Positions 18,663 through 26,306 of a DNA stretch of 64,000 nucleotides are shown here, piece after piece. The DNA comes from an uncultured Bacillota bacterium (GTDB taxonomy: Bacteria > Bacillota > Clostridia > Christensenellales > Borkfalkiaceae). The stretch lies in the NCBI GenBank assembly GCA_949287815.1, contig CASEHS010000004.1:1-64000 (forward strand). The letters run 5' to 3'. Made by a program: the position numbers and the translations under genes. The notes under the pieces are model-generated. The model saw only the letters and a list, made by a program, of their open reading frames with translations. It did no database searches and had not been told where the DNA came from. Numbering within the stretch: the stretch's first letter is position 1; the number at the start of each line of letters is the position of its first letter.

Positions 18663-18697
18663 AACTCCCGACGCAATTTGCGTCGGGAGTTGTTTTT
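18663..18697 (-). terminator. Terminator after rplL, bidirectional
   Basis: A 12-bp stem (18663-18674 with 18680-18691) closes a 5-nt loop, with T-rich tails on both strands. It ends the rplJ-rplL transcript 19 bp past the stop codon, which shows that rplL is not followed by rpoB. Confidence 0.9.
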
Positions 18698-18715
18698 TAA
18701 CGCTTACGTTTGGAA

Positions 18716-19090
18716 TTATTCAGCAACAGCAGTTGCACCAGCTTCTTTCATACGTGCAACGATCTTTTCTGCTTCTTCTTTGTTTACGCCTTCTTTGATC
18801 GTGCCTTTGCTTTCTACGAGAGCTTTTGCTTCAGCAAGGCCGAGGGACGTGAATTCACGAACTGCTTTGATAACTTCGATCTTCTTGTCGCCGATGTCTT
18901 TGAGGACAACGTTGAATTCAGTTTTTTCTTCTACTTCTGCAGCAGCAGCGCCAGCTGCGGGAGCAGCAGCAACAGCTACGGGAGCAGCTGCGCTTACACC
19001 GAACTCTTCTTCGAGTGCTTTAACCAATTCGTTGAGTTCAACAACCGTCATACCTTTAATCTCTTCGATAAACTTTGCGATATCTGCCAT
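18716..19090 (-). CDS. rplL: Ribosomal protein bL12 (L7/L12)
   Basis: 124 aa. Forms the mobile stalk that recruits translation GTPases. N-terminal dimerisation domain (about 1-32), an Ala-rich hinge (about 33-53), and a C-terminal factor-binding domain containing [30 protein letters not shown] precedes ATG. It is followed at once by a terminator, unlike the usual rplL-rpoB-rpoC order. Confidence 0.98.
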   Translation of the reverse strand: MADIAKFIEEIKGMTVVELNELVKALEEEFGVSAAAPVAVAAAPAAGAAAAEVEEKTEFNVVLKDIGDKKIEVIKAVREFTSLGLAEAKALVESKGTIKEGVNKEEAEKIVARMKEAGATAVAE

Positions 19091-19186
19091 TTTTAATTTC
19101 CTCCGATATTCTTTCTGAATTAAAATTTTTCCGCGGATTTAACGCTCACGCGGCCGAGCGGCGGCACTGCCGCATCCTTAAAGCAA

Positions 19187-19708
19187 TTACGCTTTTTTCT
19201 CCGCGATTGCATTGAGTGCAACAACCACGCCTCTGAGCATAGCGGAAAGCACTCCCGCGAAATTCGCGATCGGCGCCTGCATGGATCCGAGCATCTTGGC
19301 AATGAGTTCTTCTTTCGAAGGCATATCGGCAAGTGCTTTGATACCTTTTGCATCGATGTACGCACCATCGACATATGCGCTCTTGGGTACAATTTTTTCA
19401 GGCATCGCTTTGACCGCTTCCGCGAAAATCTTCGCTGCCGCCGTTTCATCGGGGCTGAAAGCCGTCGCCGTCGGGCCGTTCAGGTCATTGTCGAATGCTG
19501 TTACGCCAAGTTCATTGAGTGCTTTGCGAACCAAAGTATTTTTATAAACTTTGTATTCCACGCCTGCTTCTCTGAACTTTTTGCGAAGATCGGATACTTC
19601 CGCAACCGTAAGGCCTTTGTAATCTACAAATACAACAGACTTACTGTTGGAGATTTTCTCTTTGATCTCTTCGACAACCTGTTTTTTAGCTTCTAAATTG
19701 GCTGACAA
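19187..19708 (-). CDS. rplJ: Ribosomal protein uL10
   Basis: 173 aa. Anchors bL12 dimers and binds 23S rRNA. N-terminal domain (about 1-130) contains SVVFVDYKGLTVAEVSDLRK and EYKVYKNTLVRKAL; the C-terminal helix (about 135-173) is the bL12-binding part. The start codon is TTG, supported by AGGAGG 8 bases upstream. Preceded by an L10-type leader with attenuator. Confidence 0.97.
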   Translation of the reverse strand: MSANLEAKKQVVEEIKEKISNSKSVVFVDYKGLTVAEVSDLRKKFREAGVEYKVYKNTLVRKALNELGVTAFDNDLNGPTATAFSPDETAAAKIFAEAVKAMPEKIVPKSAYVDGAYIDAKGIKALADMPSKEELIAKMLGSMQAPIANFAGVLSAMLRGVVVALNAIAEKKA

Positions 19709-19865
19709 TGTTTTTACCTCCTGTTAGCGTTAAAAAAGTCCTTATACCGCAACGGTATAAGGACTCTGTTTCCGAAAAACAAACGTCTGACTTATTACCT
19801 GAGCGGGCTGATGTATTAAACCGAATAAACGGTGCCTGCCTTCTGCGGTACAATATGAAATTTTC
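19709..19865 (-). promoter_or_regulatory. L10-type leader with terminator/attenuator hairpin
   Basis: The leader between the promoter and rplJ is about 155 nt. Near its 3' end a perfect 13-bp stem (19737-19749 with 19753-19765) with a 3-nt loop is followed on the minus strand by six T, forming an intrinsic terminator inside the leader. The upstream part is GC-containing and matches the position of the known L10 leader, to which the uL10-bL12 complex binds to limit its own synthesis. The identity of the aptamer part is inferred from position. Confidence 0.75.
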
Positions 19866-19871
19866 CTGTAC

Positions 19872-19900
19872 ATTATACCGCCCTTAAAGCGATAAGTCAA
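19872..19900 (-). promoter_or_regulatory. Promoter of rplJ-rplL
   Basis: -35 TTGACT (19895-19900) and -10 TATAAT (19872-19877) on the minus strand, spacer 17 bp. It lies in the rplA-rplJ gap, so rplJL forms its own unit. Confidence 0.85.
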
Positions 19901-19952
19901 CCGTTTTTTACGGTCTTTTTCGGTTTTTCAACCGATTTTTGCAAAACAGCAA

Positions 19953-20642
19953 TTACAGTTTTGCGTAGTTTACTTTCACGCCGGGGCCCATCGTGCTGGT
20001 TACCGCAACGCTCTTGATATACTGGCCTTTTGCCGCAGCGGGTTTCGCCTTGACGATCGCATCCATAAGCGCCGTGAAGTTCTCAGCAAGTTTTTCTTTG
20101 CCGAAGCTCTTCTTTCCGATCGGGCAGTGAATGATCGCTGTCTTGTCCAGTCTGTATTCAACTTTACCGGCTTTAACTTCGGAAATAGCTTTCGCAACGT
20201 CGGGCGTTACCGTTCCCGATTTCGGGTTCGGCATGAGTCCCTTAGGACCGAGCACCTTACCGATACGGCCTACGACACCCATCATGTCCGGCGTCGTGAT
20301 GACTACGTCAAAATCAAACCAGTTTTCGTTCTGGATCTTTGCGATCATCTCTTCCGCACCGACATAATCAGCGCCTGCCTGCTGTGCGATGTCTGCTTTC
20401 TCACCCTTCGCGATCACGAGCACTTTCTTGCTCTTACCTGTTCCGTTGGGAAGAACGAGCACGCCTCTGACCTGCTGATCTGCCTGACGGGGATCTACAC
20501 CGAGACGGACGTGAAGTTCAATAGTTTCGTCAAATTTTGCCTTCGCGGTATCGACTACAATGCCCAACGCTTCGTCGGCATCATATAATTTGGAACGATC
20601 GTACGCTTTCAGACTGTCAGCGTATTTTTTTCCGTATTTCAT
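19953..20642 (-). CDS. rplA: Ribosomal protein uL1
   Basis: 229 aa, the L1 stalk protein that moves deacylated tRNA out of the E site. It contains [20 protein letters not shown] and the [12 protein letters not shown] signature. A longer frame reaches 20687, but the 15 extra codons run through an AAGGAGG ribosome binding site. The start [10 protein letters not shown] at 20642, 10 bases after that site, is the real one. Confidence 0.97.
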   Translation of the reverse strand: MKYGKKYADSLKAYDRSKLYDADEALGIVVDTAKAKFDETIELHVRLGVDPRQADQQVRGVLVLPNGTGKSKKVLVIAKGEKADIAQQAGADYVGAEEMIAKIQNENWFDFDVVITTPDMMGVVGRIGKVLGPKGLMPNPKSGTVTPDVAKAISEVKAGKVEYRLDKTAIIHCPIGKKSFGKEKLAENFTALMDAIVKAKPAAAKGQYIKSVAVTSTMGPGVKVNYAKL

Positions 20643-20701
20643 TCTGATTTTACCTCCTTGTGGTTCATGCGAGATAAACTCTCCCACTTGTCTCCTTATA
20701 T

Positions 20702-21127
20702 TTATTCTTCGACGGTTACGCCCATGCTGCGCGCCGTGCCGCGGATCATGCTCATTGCACTTTCAAGCGATGCAGCATTAAGATCGGGCATTTTGAGCTT
20801 CGCGATCTCTTCTACCTGCGCTTTCGTGAGCTTTGCAACCTTGTCGCGGTTAGGTCTGGCACTGCCGCTTTCGATCTTGCACGCCTTCTTGATCAGAACG
20901 GGTGCAGGCGGCGTTTTCAGAATAAACGTAAAAGATCTGTCCTGATAAATAGTAATGACTACGGGGATGATAAGCCCCGCTTGGTCGGCGGTTTTCGCGT
21001 TGAATTCCTTGGTAAAGCCCGGAATGTTGATACCGTGAGGGCCGAGCGTCGAACCGACAGGCGGACCGGGTGTTGCTTTACCTGCGGGAAGCTGCAATTT
21101 GACTACCGCAGTAATTTTCTTAGCCAT
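20702..21127 (-). CDS. rplK: Ribosomal protein uL11
   Basis: 141 aa. Part of the GTPase-associated centre. Starts [20 protein letters not shown], with [13 protein letters not shown] next. The frame stays open upstream to 21157, but GGAGGAG lies 5 bases before the 21127 ATG, so the shorter start is chosen. It is followed by rplA. Confidence 0.98.
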   Translation of the reverse strand: MAKKITAVVKLQLPAGKATPGPPVGSTLGPHGINIPGFTKEFNAKTADQAGLIIPVVITIYQDRSFTFILKTPPAPVLIKKACKIESGSARPNRDKVAKLTKAQVEEIAKLKMPDLNAASLESAMSMIRGTARSMGVTVEE

Positions 21128-21245
21128 ATGTTCTCCTCCGATTTGTGGTTTTAACAAAGCGCCGAGTATTTATTTGCGCTTCTCCCACTTTATTAGAAAA
21201 AGGGATTTCCCTTGTTTCTGCTTTTACCGCTTTCCAGCGATAGTG

Positions 21246-21824
21246 TTACTCCTGCGTCTCAGGCTGTTGTTCCTGTTCAGGTGCTTCCGCAAGACTGAGT
21301 TTGCGGATCTGTCCGTACTCCACTTCCACATCCGTGTTTCTTCCGAACATCACCACATTGACTTTTGCCTTCATCGCAGTATCGTTGAGTTCCTTTATTT
21401 TTCCGAAGAATCCGGCGAGAGGTCCGACATCGATGCTTACATCGTCTCCGACCGCAAAGTTTGCATCCACAGGCTTCTTTTCAAGCTGCATTTTGCGAAC
21501 TTCTTCGTCTTTCAGAGGCAGAGGTCTGCCCTGCGGTCCGACAAAGCCCGTCACTCCGCGCGTATTCGTAACCAGATACCAAACCTGGTTGGAGTAGATC
21601 ATCTTAATAAAAACGTAGCAAGGCAAAAGCTTACGCTCTACAACCTTCTTCTTTCCGTTCTTTTCTTCGATCGTCTGCTCCATCGGGATTTTCAGATCAA
21701 ATATATTATCTTTGAGATTGTTGTTCTCAATCAGTTTTTCCAGGCTGTCTTTGACCATCGCTTCATAACCCGAATAAGTATGAAGGACGTACCATTTTGC
21801 CTGGCTTTCGGGAGAATTTTCCAT
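21246..21824 (-). CDS. nusG: Transcription termination/antitermination factor NusG
   Basis: 192 aa. The NGN domain (about 8-115, WYVLHTYSGYEAMVKDSLEK) binds RNA polymerase; the KOW domain (about 120-178, VGDDVSIDVGPLAGFFGKI) binds uS10 or Rho. A Glu/Gln-rich tail of about 12 residues follows. Between secE and rplK as usual. Confidence 0.98.
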   Translation of the reverse strand: MENSPESQAKWYVLHTYSGYEAMVKDSLEKLIENNNLKDNIFDLKIPMEQTIEEKNGKKKVVERKLLPCYVFIKMIYSNQVWYLVTNTRGVTGFVGPQGRPLPLKDEEVRKMQLEKKPVDANFAVGDDVSIDVGPLAGFFGKIKELNDTAMKAKVNVVMFGRNTDVEVEYGQIRKLSLAEAPEQEQQPETQE

Positions 21825-21833
21825 ATCCTCTCC

Positions 21834-22061
21834 TTATTTGCCCAGACTGGTTATAAGTTTGAGCAATTCTCCAAGCCCGTAATTTACAGCAGTAAACACT
21901 ACGAGAAAGATCACAATCACGGTTATTACTATGCCCGTAGATTTGATCACCTTTCCGAAAGAAGGCCACGTGACTTTTTTAAGCTCCGAAAAAACCTCTT
22001 TCAACTTTCTGCCCATTCTTACAAATATGTTGGGCTTCTTTTCTGCGGTTTTCGCTTTCAT
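21834..22061 (-). CDS. secE: Protein translocase subunit SecE
   Basis: 75 aa, the short single-helix form. The amphipathic ELKKVTWPS motif is at about 26-34, and one membrane helix spans about 43-63. Partner of SecY at 6780-8120. 9 bp before nusG. Confidence 0.96.
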   Translation of the reverse strand: MKAKTAEKKPNIFVRMGRKLKEVFSELKKVTWPSFGKVIKSTGIVITVIVIFLVVFTAVNYGLGELLKLITSLGK

Positions 22062-22092
22062 TCTTTACCTCGCGTTCCCCCTGCCGGCGGAC

Positions 22093-22254
22093 TTATTTGG
22101 ATTCTTTGTGTACCGTATGCTTTTTGCAGAACGGACAATATTTATTCAACTGAAGACGTTCAGGATCGTTCTTCTTGTTTTTCATATTGTCATAGTTCCT
22201 GTGTTTGCATTCGGTGCATTCAAACGTGATCTTGGTTCTGTTTATGGCAGCCAT
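22093..22254 (-). CDS. rpmG: Ribosomal protein bL33 (zinc form)
   Basis: 53 aa. Cys13, Cys16, Cys40 and Cys43 form the zinc site of the C+ form. The frame stays open upstream to 22317, but those 21 codons cover the terminator hairpin and the -10 box, so the start [10 protein letters not shown] at 22254 is chosen. The ribosome binding site is weak: GGAG 12 bases upstream. Confidence 0.95.
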   Translation of the reverse strand: MAAINRTKITFECTECKHRNYDNMKNKKNDPERLQLNKYCPFCKKHTVHKESK

Positions 22255-22273
22255 TTTTCTAAAAACTCCGTGC

Positions 22274-22300
22274 AAAAAAATCACACCTCTGGTCGGTGTG
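22274..22300 (-). terminator. Terminator-like hairpin at the very start of the rpmG transcript
   Basis: On the minus strand CACACC (from 22300) pairs with GGTGTG over a 7-nt loop and is followed by seven T (22274-22280). It begins almost at the predicted transcription start. It could attenuate the rpmG-secE-nusG-rplK-rplA transcript or protect its 5' end. I found no clear antiterminator alternative. Confidence 0.6.
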
Positions 22301-22307
22301 TTCATAA

Positions 22308-22336
22308 AGTCTACCATAAAGTTATCTTCTTGTCAA
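22308..22336 (-). promoter_or_regulatory. Promoter of rpmG-secE-nusG-rplKA
   Basis: -35 TTGACA (22331-22336) and -10 TAGACT (22308-22313) on the minus strand with a 17-bp spacer. It places the transcription start near 22301. Confidence 0.75.
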
Positions 22337-22459
22337 TAATTTTTCAAGTCTTTTTATCTATTAAATTGTTTTTTTCGAATTTTTTTATGTTTTTTACTCT
22401 TTTAATGCAAATAATACCCCGCCATTTTTCGCTTTTTTCGGCGCAATACAGAAAAATCC

Positions 22460-22489
22460 TTGCCTACCGAACTGTTTTCGTTGTATAAT
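22460..22489 (+). promoter_or_regulatory. Promoter of the flavodiiron protein gene
   Basis: -10 TATAAT (22484-22489) with a weaker -35 TTGCCT (22460-22465) at 18-bp spacing. The resulting leader of about 50 nt carries AAAGGAG before the ATG at 22545. Confidence 0.65.
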
Positions 22490-22544
22490 ATGCGCTGAAA
22501 GAAGCTGTTATACAGAATCTGGCCTTCTTTTAAAGGAGTTTACC

Positions 22545-23729
22545 ATGCAAGCTGTAAAAATTTCTGAAAATATTTACTGGGTCGGCGCTATCGACTGGAA
22601 TCTTAGAAACTTTCACGGATACGAAACGGAAAAGGGTTCTACTTACAACGCCTATCTCATTCTCGACGAAAAGATCACTCTCATTGATACCGTTAAAGAA
22701 CCTTTTGCCTCGGAAATGATAGCAAGGATCTCTTCCGTGATCGACCCTGCTAAAATCGATATAGTAGTATGCAATCACGCAGAACCCGATCACAGCGGTG
22801 CCCTGCCCGCTCTTTTAAAAATTGCGAAAAACGCAAAAATTTATACCGCATTCGGCGCAGGTATCAAAGATCTTACCGCATACTACGGGGAACTGCCTTA
22901 CGTAGGTGTCAAAAACGGAGAAACACTCTCTCTCGGCAAACGCACTTTAACTTTTGTTCCTACACCCATGGTGCACTGGCCTGATAATATGGTATCTTTT
23001 CTGACTCCTGAAAATATACTTTTCTCCAATGATGCTTTCGGTCAGCACTACGCTTCCGATGAAAGAACGGATACAGAATGCGATCTGCCAGAAGCGTTTA
23101 TCCAAGCACGCAAATATTACGCTAACATCGTTCAGCCTTACGGAATGCAGACAGCAAAAGCGTTGTCTGTATGCGCTGATCTTCCCATCGAAACTATTTG
23201 CCCCAGCCACGGTATCGTCTGGACAAAACATATTCCGCAAATCCTTTCCCTCTATAACGACTGGTCGAAAGGTACGCAGGACGACACCGTCGCGATCGTA
23301 TTTGATACAATGTGGCATTCTACCGAAGCCATGGCACACGCGATCGAAACAGCTTTTCTGAACGCGGGATTCAAGCCCAGGCTTTACAACCTTCACTACT
23401 GCAATAATTCAGATATAATTGCCGATGCAATGTCCTGTAAATATATTGCCGTAGGTTCCCCTACCTTGAACAACAACATGATGCCTTCGGTTGCAAGTTT
23501 CCTAACATACTTTAAGGGACTGAACGGAAACAAGAAAAAGTTTATTGCATTTGGTTCTTACGGTTGGGGAGGTCAATCCCCCGATCAGGTTTTTGAAGCT
23601 CTTTCAGCGTGCAAATGCGAACCTTTATTGCCCGCGATCAGGCTTGCATATAAACCTTCTGAAGATCAGCTTAAAAAGATAACTGAGGACGTGCAATCCG
23701 CCATTCAGGCCGAACAGGAAAACAACTGA
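22545..23729 (+). CDS. Flavodiiron protein (A-type flavoprotein, O2/NO reductase)
   Basis: 394 aa. These proteins reduce O2 to water (or NO to N2O) in anaerobes, taking electrons from rubredoxin or F420. The N-terminal metallo-beta-lactamase-like domain (about 1-250) holds the diiron ligands: His78, Glu80, Asp82 and His83 in HAEPDHSG, then His144, Asp163 and His222. The C-terminal flavodoxin domain (about 255-394) binds FMN, with VAIVFDTMWHSTEAMA and FGSYGWGG loops. No rubredoxin is fused or encoded next door. Good AAAGGAG site, own promoter and terminator. It marks an anaerobe facing oxidative stress. O2 versus NO preference cannot be told from sequence. Confidence 0.93.
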   Translation: MQAVKISENIYWVGAIDWNLRNFHGYETEKGSTYNAYLILDEKITLIDTVKEPFASEMIARISSVIDPAKIDIVVCNHAEPDHSGALPALLKIAKNAKIYTAFGAGIKDLTAYYGELPYVGVKNGETLSLGKRTLTFVPTPMVHWPDNMVSFLTPENILFSNDAFGQHYASDERTDTECDLPEAFIQARKYYANIVQPYGMQTAKALSVCADLPIETICPSHGIVWTKHIPQILSLYNDWSKGTQDDTVAIVFDTMWHSTEAMAHAIETAFLNAGFKPRLYNLHYCNNSDIIADAMSCKYIAVGSPTLNNNMMPSVASFLTYFKGLNGNKKKFIAFGSYGWGGQSPDQVFEALSACKCEPLLPAIRLAYKPSEDQLKKITEDVQSAIQAEQENN

Positions 23730-23756
23730 ACCAAGTAAATCAATCGCTGTATATAA

Positions 23757-23794
23757 AAACTGGCGTGCGGTAAATTTACCGCACGCCAGTTTTA
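23757..23794. terminator. Bidirectional terminator, long perfect stem
   Basis: A 38-bp perfect palindrome with T-rich flanks on both strands, between the convergent flavodiiron gene and the small gene at 23805-23999. It serves both. Confidence 0.9.
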
Positions 23795-23804
23795 CTTTTG
23801 CAAT

Positions 23805-23999
23805 TTATTTTTTCGATAAAAGCGAAGTCAGTAAATTTCCTTTACCGACCAAAACCCTGTTTGAATCGTAAGTTTTATCACTTACAGGATAATAATATCC
23901 TAATATTTGCCTGTTAAAATCATATACTGTCTGTTTGCCGTCCTCTCCGTTTTTTATATAACCGATCAACTGCATATTACTGTCATATAAGCGTTGCAT
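23805..23999 (-). CDS. Small YD-repeat protein, 4-fold beta flower-like
   Basis: 64 aa. It contains three copies of a short YD-x-N-x-x-(I/L/V)-x-G pattern: LYDSNMQLIGYI, VYDFNRQILGYY and TYDSNRVLVGKG. This repeated beta pattern resembles the small beta-flower proteins of Firmicutes, whose function is unknown. A GGAGGGAATAAT site precedes ATG, and a terminator follows. No signal peptide or membrane helix. Confidence 0.7.
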   Translation of the reverse strand: MQRLYDSNMQLIGYIKNGEDGKQTVYDFNRQILGYYYPVSDKTYDSNRVLVGKGNLLTSLLSKK

Positions 24000-24072
24000 A
24001 TTATTCCCTCCGACTCATCTTTTATATTAATTATATAATATGGAATAACGCAAAACAACTTTCTATGCCAAT

Positions 24073-25023
24073 TTATTCAGGTTTATTCGCGGACTGCAAC
24101 GAATTTCCCTTCTCGTCCGCAACTCCTTCACCTTCTCCTATTCCCGTCAGAAAATGTTTACCGAAATCCTCACGCGGCAGCAAACTTCCATCTGTCATAC
24201 AACTGTAAAAAATCTTTATAAGCCTGCCTCCCTCTTTGCGGGCGCGTTGATACAACTCTTCCGCACTTTCATTACTCTTTCTTGTCGGATCTGCAAGATA
24301 ATACCACTCCTGATTTTGTTCATTCAGACAAATCTTATCCGGCTCCTCTTTCCGGCAAAGGCTGGACAAAGTATGCGGCGCCCCAAAAAAACTTTCAGCC
24401 CCGTATAGAAATTTTCTTAAACCGTATTTTCTATCGCTGAAAAAAGCCTGCGCACGAAAAAAACTGTTGATCGCCTTTTTCAGGGAAACTTCCGTCACAT
24501 CATCCCGTCCTCCCGTAAAAGAAGATATACGACGGATCACAGGAGCCAAAGTACTTACATTCACTTCCTTTTTCGTATAAGGCAGACTATATTCCCCCAC
24601 AGGTATATCTAATTCTTTATTGACAAAATAAGTATCCAGATCACTTTCAATCAAAGCGTGCTTATTTCCGCGCCAACCTTCAGGGCACATTTTTATTTCT
24701 TTTGACGTATAATATACATACGGATGAAATACAGTATCTACCGCATAATGTGTAATATATCCTGCAGCATAAGAAAACGCATTCTGATTATCTTTTACAC
24801 ACTTTAATAACAGCGAAAAAACATTGTAAATATTGCACCTATGAAAATATTTGCCTAAATTAAGATTTTTACTGCTTCCCACTGCTTTATGAAAGTACCA
24901 TACATCCCCGCCCTGAGCTCCGAGATAATATTCAGCCAAGACCGTAATTTTGCTTTTGATCTCAACGGGTAAGTCTTCAAGAATGTTTTCCGCCAATAAC
25001 TGATGGGTATATGATGCCGGCAC
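24073..25023 (-). CDS. Zinc-dependent phospholipase C-like protein
   Basis: 316 aa with the chosen start. Begins PASYTHQLLAENILEDLP; conserved His/Asp-rich segments follow: YLGAQGGDVWYFH, GYITHYAVDTVFHPYVYY and HALIESDLDTYF. This is the pattern of the small cytoplasmic zinc-dependent phospholipase C-like family, whose substrates are mostly unknown. An ATG 9 codons upstream (25050) is open, but AGAGGTG lies 6 bases before the GTG at 25023, and the PASYTH start matches the family, so GTG is preferred. No secretion signal. The C-terminus after about residue 290 is acidic and disordered. Monocistronic. Confidence 0.72.
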   Translation of the reverse strand: MPASYTHQLLAENILEDLPVEIKSKITVLAEYYLGAQGGDVWYFHKAVGSSKNLNLGKYFHRCNIYNVFSLLLKCVKDNQNAFSYAAGYITHYAVDTVFHPYVYYTSKEIKMCPEGWRGNKHALIESDLDTYFVNKELDIPVGEYSLPYTKKEVNVSTLAPVIRRISSFTGGRDDVTEVSLKKAINSFFRAQAFFSDRKYGLRKFLYGAESFFGAPHTLSSLCRKEEPDKICLNEQNQEWYYLADPTRKSNESAEELYQRARKEGGRLIKIFYSCMTDGSLLPREDFGKHFLTGIGEGEGVADEKGNSLQSANKPE

Positions 25024-25209
25024 GTCTGTCACCTCTCTATTATTATTCAACCTGAAAGCCTTAAAAACAATACAATAACCTTACGTCTGTTATTATACAC
25101 ATTTCATCGCTTTTTAGTTACGATTTTCTTACTAAAACACAATTTTAAAAACAATATACAGAAAAATAAAAAAAAATTTAAAAAATTTAAAAATAAACAA
25201 AAAAAACGC

Positions 25210-25238
25210 TTGCATTTTTATTCCGTATTTGATATATT
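25210..25238 (+). promoter_or_regulatory. Promoter of the tRNA cluster
   Basis: -35 TTGCAT (25210-25215) and -10 TATATT (25233-25238) with a 17-bp spacer, ending 16 bp before tRNA-Val. The region 25024-25209 upstream is very AT-rich and holds no gene. Confidence 0.7.
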
Positions 25239-25254
25239 ATATAGGCGTTCTCAC

Positions 25255-25330
25255 GGAAGTTTAGCTCAGTTGGGAGAGCATCTGCCTTACAAGCAGGGGG
25301 TCATAGGTTCGAGCCCTATAACTTCCACCA
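25255..25330 (+). tRNA. tRNA-Val (anticodon TAC)
   Basis: Complete cloverleaf of 76 nt with encoded CCA. Acceptor GGAAGTT pairs with AACTTCC; the anticodon loop reads CTTACAA; the T loop is GGTTCGAGCCC. First of four tRNAs. Confidence 0.96.
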
Positions 25331-25366
25331 ACCGAATAAGTGAAATAACAGTGCGGAATTAAAAAT

Positions 25367-25441
25367 GCGGGAATAGCTCAGAGGTAGAGTGTCACCTTGC
25401 CAAGGTGAATGTCGCGAGTTCGAATCTCGTTTCCCGCTCCA
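25367..25441 (+). tRNA. tRNA-Gly (anticodon GCC)
   Basis: 75 nt with encoded CCA. Acceptor GCGGGAA pairs with TTCCCGC; anticodon loop TTGCCAA; T-arm GAGTTCGAATCTC. Confidence 0.96.
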
Positions 25442-25523
25442 ATAAAATTTTCCGCACTTTTATTTTACGGTATTCCGTTCAGAATATTAAAACTTCGGTA
25501 CAGTTTAACAATAAAATTCATTC

Positions 25524-25598
25524 GGCGCTATAGCCAAGTGGTAAGGCAAGGGTCTGCAAAACCCTCATTCCCCGGTTCAAATCCGGGTGGCGCCTCCA
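25524..25598 (+). tRNA. tRNA-Cys (anticodon GCA)
   Basis: 75 nt with encoded CCA. Acceptor GGCGCTA pairs with TGGCGCC (one G-T pair); anticodon loop CTGCAAA; T-arm CCGGTTCAAATCCGG. Confidence 0.96.
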
Positions 25599-25633
25599 AT
25601 CCCCTTTCCTTTAACGGAAAGGAAATCTGAAAG

Positions 25634-25663
25634 AAACACCTGCATAGCGATATGCAGGTGTTT
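25634..25663 (+). terminator. Hairpin after tRNA-Cys
   Basis: A perfect 13-bp stem (25634-25646 with 25651-25663) with a 4-nt loop, after a smaller 6-bp hairpin at about 25605-25621. The T tail is short. It probably ends the Val-Gly-Cys tRNA transcript. Confidence 0.55.
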
Positions 25664-25745
25664 GCAAATAATCAAAATTTAATTACTTGACAACTTCTAA
25701 AAGAATTTAATTTTTTAACGTAGTTAGGGAAGATAATTAATTTTT

Positions 25746-25790
25746 ATATGCCGTTACGATAAAACAGGCAAATGTGCAGGACTTAAAATC
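25746..25790 (+). pseudogene. Degenerate 5'-half copy of tRNA-Leu
   Basis: Aligned with the intact tRNA-Leu 97-98 bp downstream. ATATGCC at the 5' end is shared, and 25767-25790 matches the tRNA D-arm/anticodon arm at 20 of 24 positions, all four differences being transitions, including an identical CAGGACTTAAAATC anticodon arm. The acceptor and T arms are absent. It looks like a relic of recombination or duplication at this tRNA. Confidence 0.65.
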
Positions 25791-25847
25791 AGACGTGATC
25801 CTCTGTTTTTGATCAAAAATAACTATAATTGAATACATTTTTCATAT

Positions 25848-25933
25848 GCCCGCGTGGCGGAATGGCAGACGCACAGGACTTAAAATCCTGAGTTCGCAAG
25901 AACGTATCGGTTCAAGTCCGATCGCGGGCACCA
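25848..25933 (+). tRNA. tRNA-Leu (anticodon TAA)
   Basis: 86 nt, class II with a long variable arm (GAGTTCGCAAGAACGT region) and encoded CCA. Acceptor GCCCGCG pairs with CGCGGGC; anticodon loop CTTAAAA. A good -10 box TATAAT lies at 25824-25829. Its 3' end is duplicated at 26060-26072. Confidence 0.96.
25921..25933 (+). repeat. Att-like core, copy 1 (3' end of tRNA-Leu)
   Basis: The 13-bp ATCGCGGGCACCA at the tRNA 3' end, repeated exactly at 26060-26072, 139 bp away. Such duplication of a tRNA 3' end next to a tyrosine integrase gene is the usual mark of site-specific integration. Confidence 0.65.
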
Positions 25934-25972
25934 ACAAAAAAAGTACCCTTTTCGGGTGCTTTTTTGTTGTCT
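25934..25972 (+). terminator. Terminator after tRNA-Leu
   Basis: A-rich arm, AGTACCC stem, TTTTC loop, GGGTGCT and a run of T. Immediately follows the CCA end. Confidence 0.85.
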
Positions 25973-26024
25973 TTGCCACGCGGAGGACTTGAAAGAGTTC
26001 GCGCGAGGGCGAAAAGCCCGAAGC

Positions 26025-26072
26025 TATGCCGAGGGGACCCCTTCGAGGGGTTTCGGCATATCGCGGGCACCA
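26025..26072 (+). repeat. Hairpin plus att-like core, copy 2
   Basis: 26060-26072 repeats the 13-bp tRNA-Leu 3' end. Directly before it, 26025-26060 folds into a long imperfect hairpin (TATGCCGA with TCGGCATA outside, CCCC/GGGG inside). A smaller GGGC-GAAAA-GCCC hairpin lies at about 26008-26020. No coding sequence lies between the two cores. Confidence 0.6.
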
Positions 26073-26075
26073 CGG

Positions 26076-26130
26076 AAAAACCACTATATATGGTAGATTT
26101 TAACTAAATTTGCTGTATATCGTGGTTTTT
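26076..26130. repeat. Imperfect inverted repeat between the att-like core and the integrase
   Basis: AAAAACCAC (26076-26084) is mirrored by GTGGTTTTT (26122-26130), extended by AT-rich partial complementarity, with T tracts after the right arm. It may be a rightward terminator or a recombinase/excisionase binding region. 26131-26306 holds no other feature that I can support. Confidence 0.5.
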
Positions 26131-26306
26131 TCTTTTTGTTTTTTTTACGTCTTTCATCCCCTTTATATTCCCCAAAAAACAAAATGTAAAATGTTTGATT
26201 TTAACACGCAAAACTCACAAAAATTGGAGCTAAAATCCGTGAAACACCGCTTTTGGGGAAAGTTTTGGGGAATAAATTCTATGTTTTTTACATTTTTTCA
26301 GATCGT

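Noticed and set aside
18618..18716. TATAAT followed 7 bp later by ATG at 18631 on the plus strand
   Set aside because: It has the leaderless geometry, but the frame runs straight into the rplL terminator and antisense rplL, and no -35 box is seen.
25842..26084. 80-aa minus-strand ORF across tRNA-Leu and the att-like repeats
   Set aside because: Most of it is the antisense of tRNA-Leu; this kind of reading frame is a well-known artefact.
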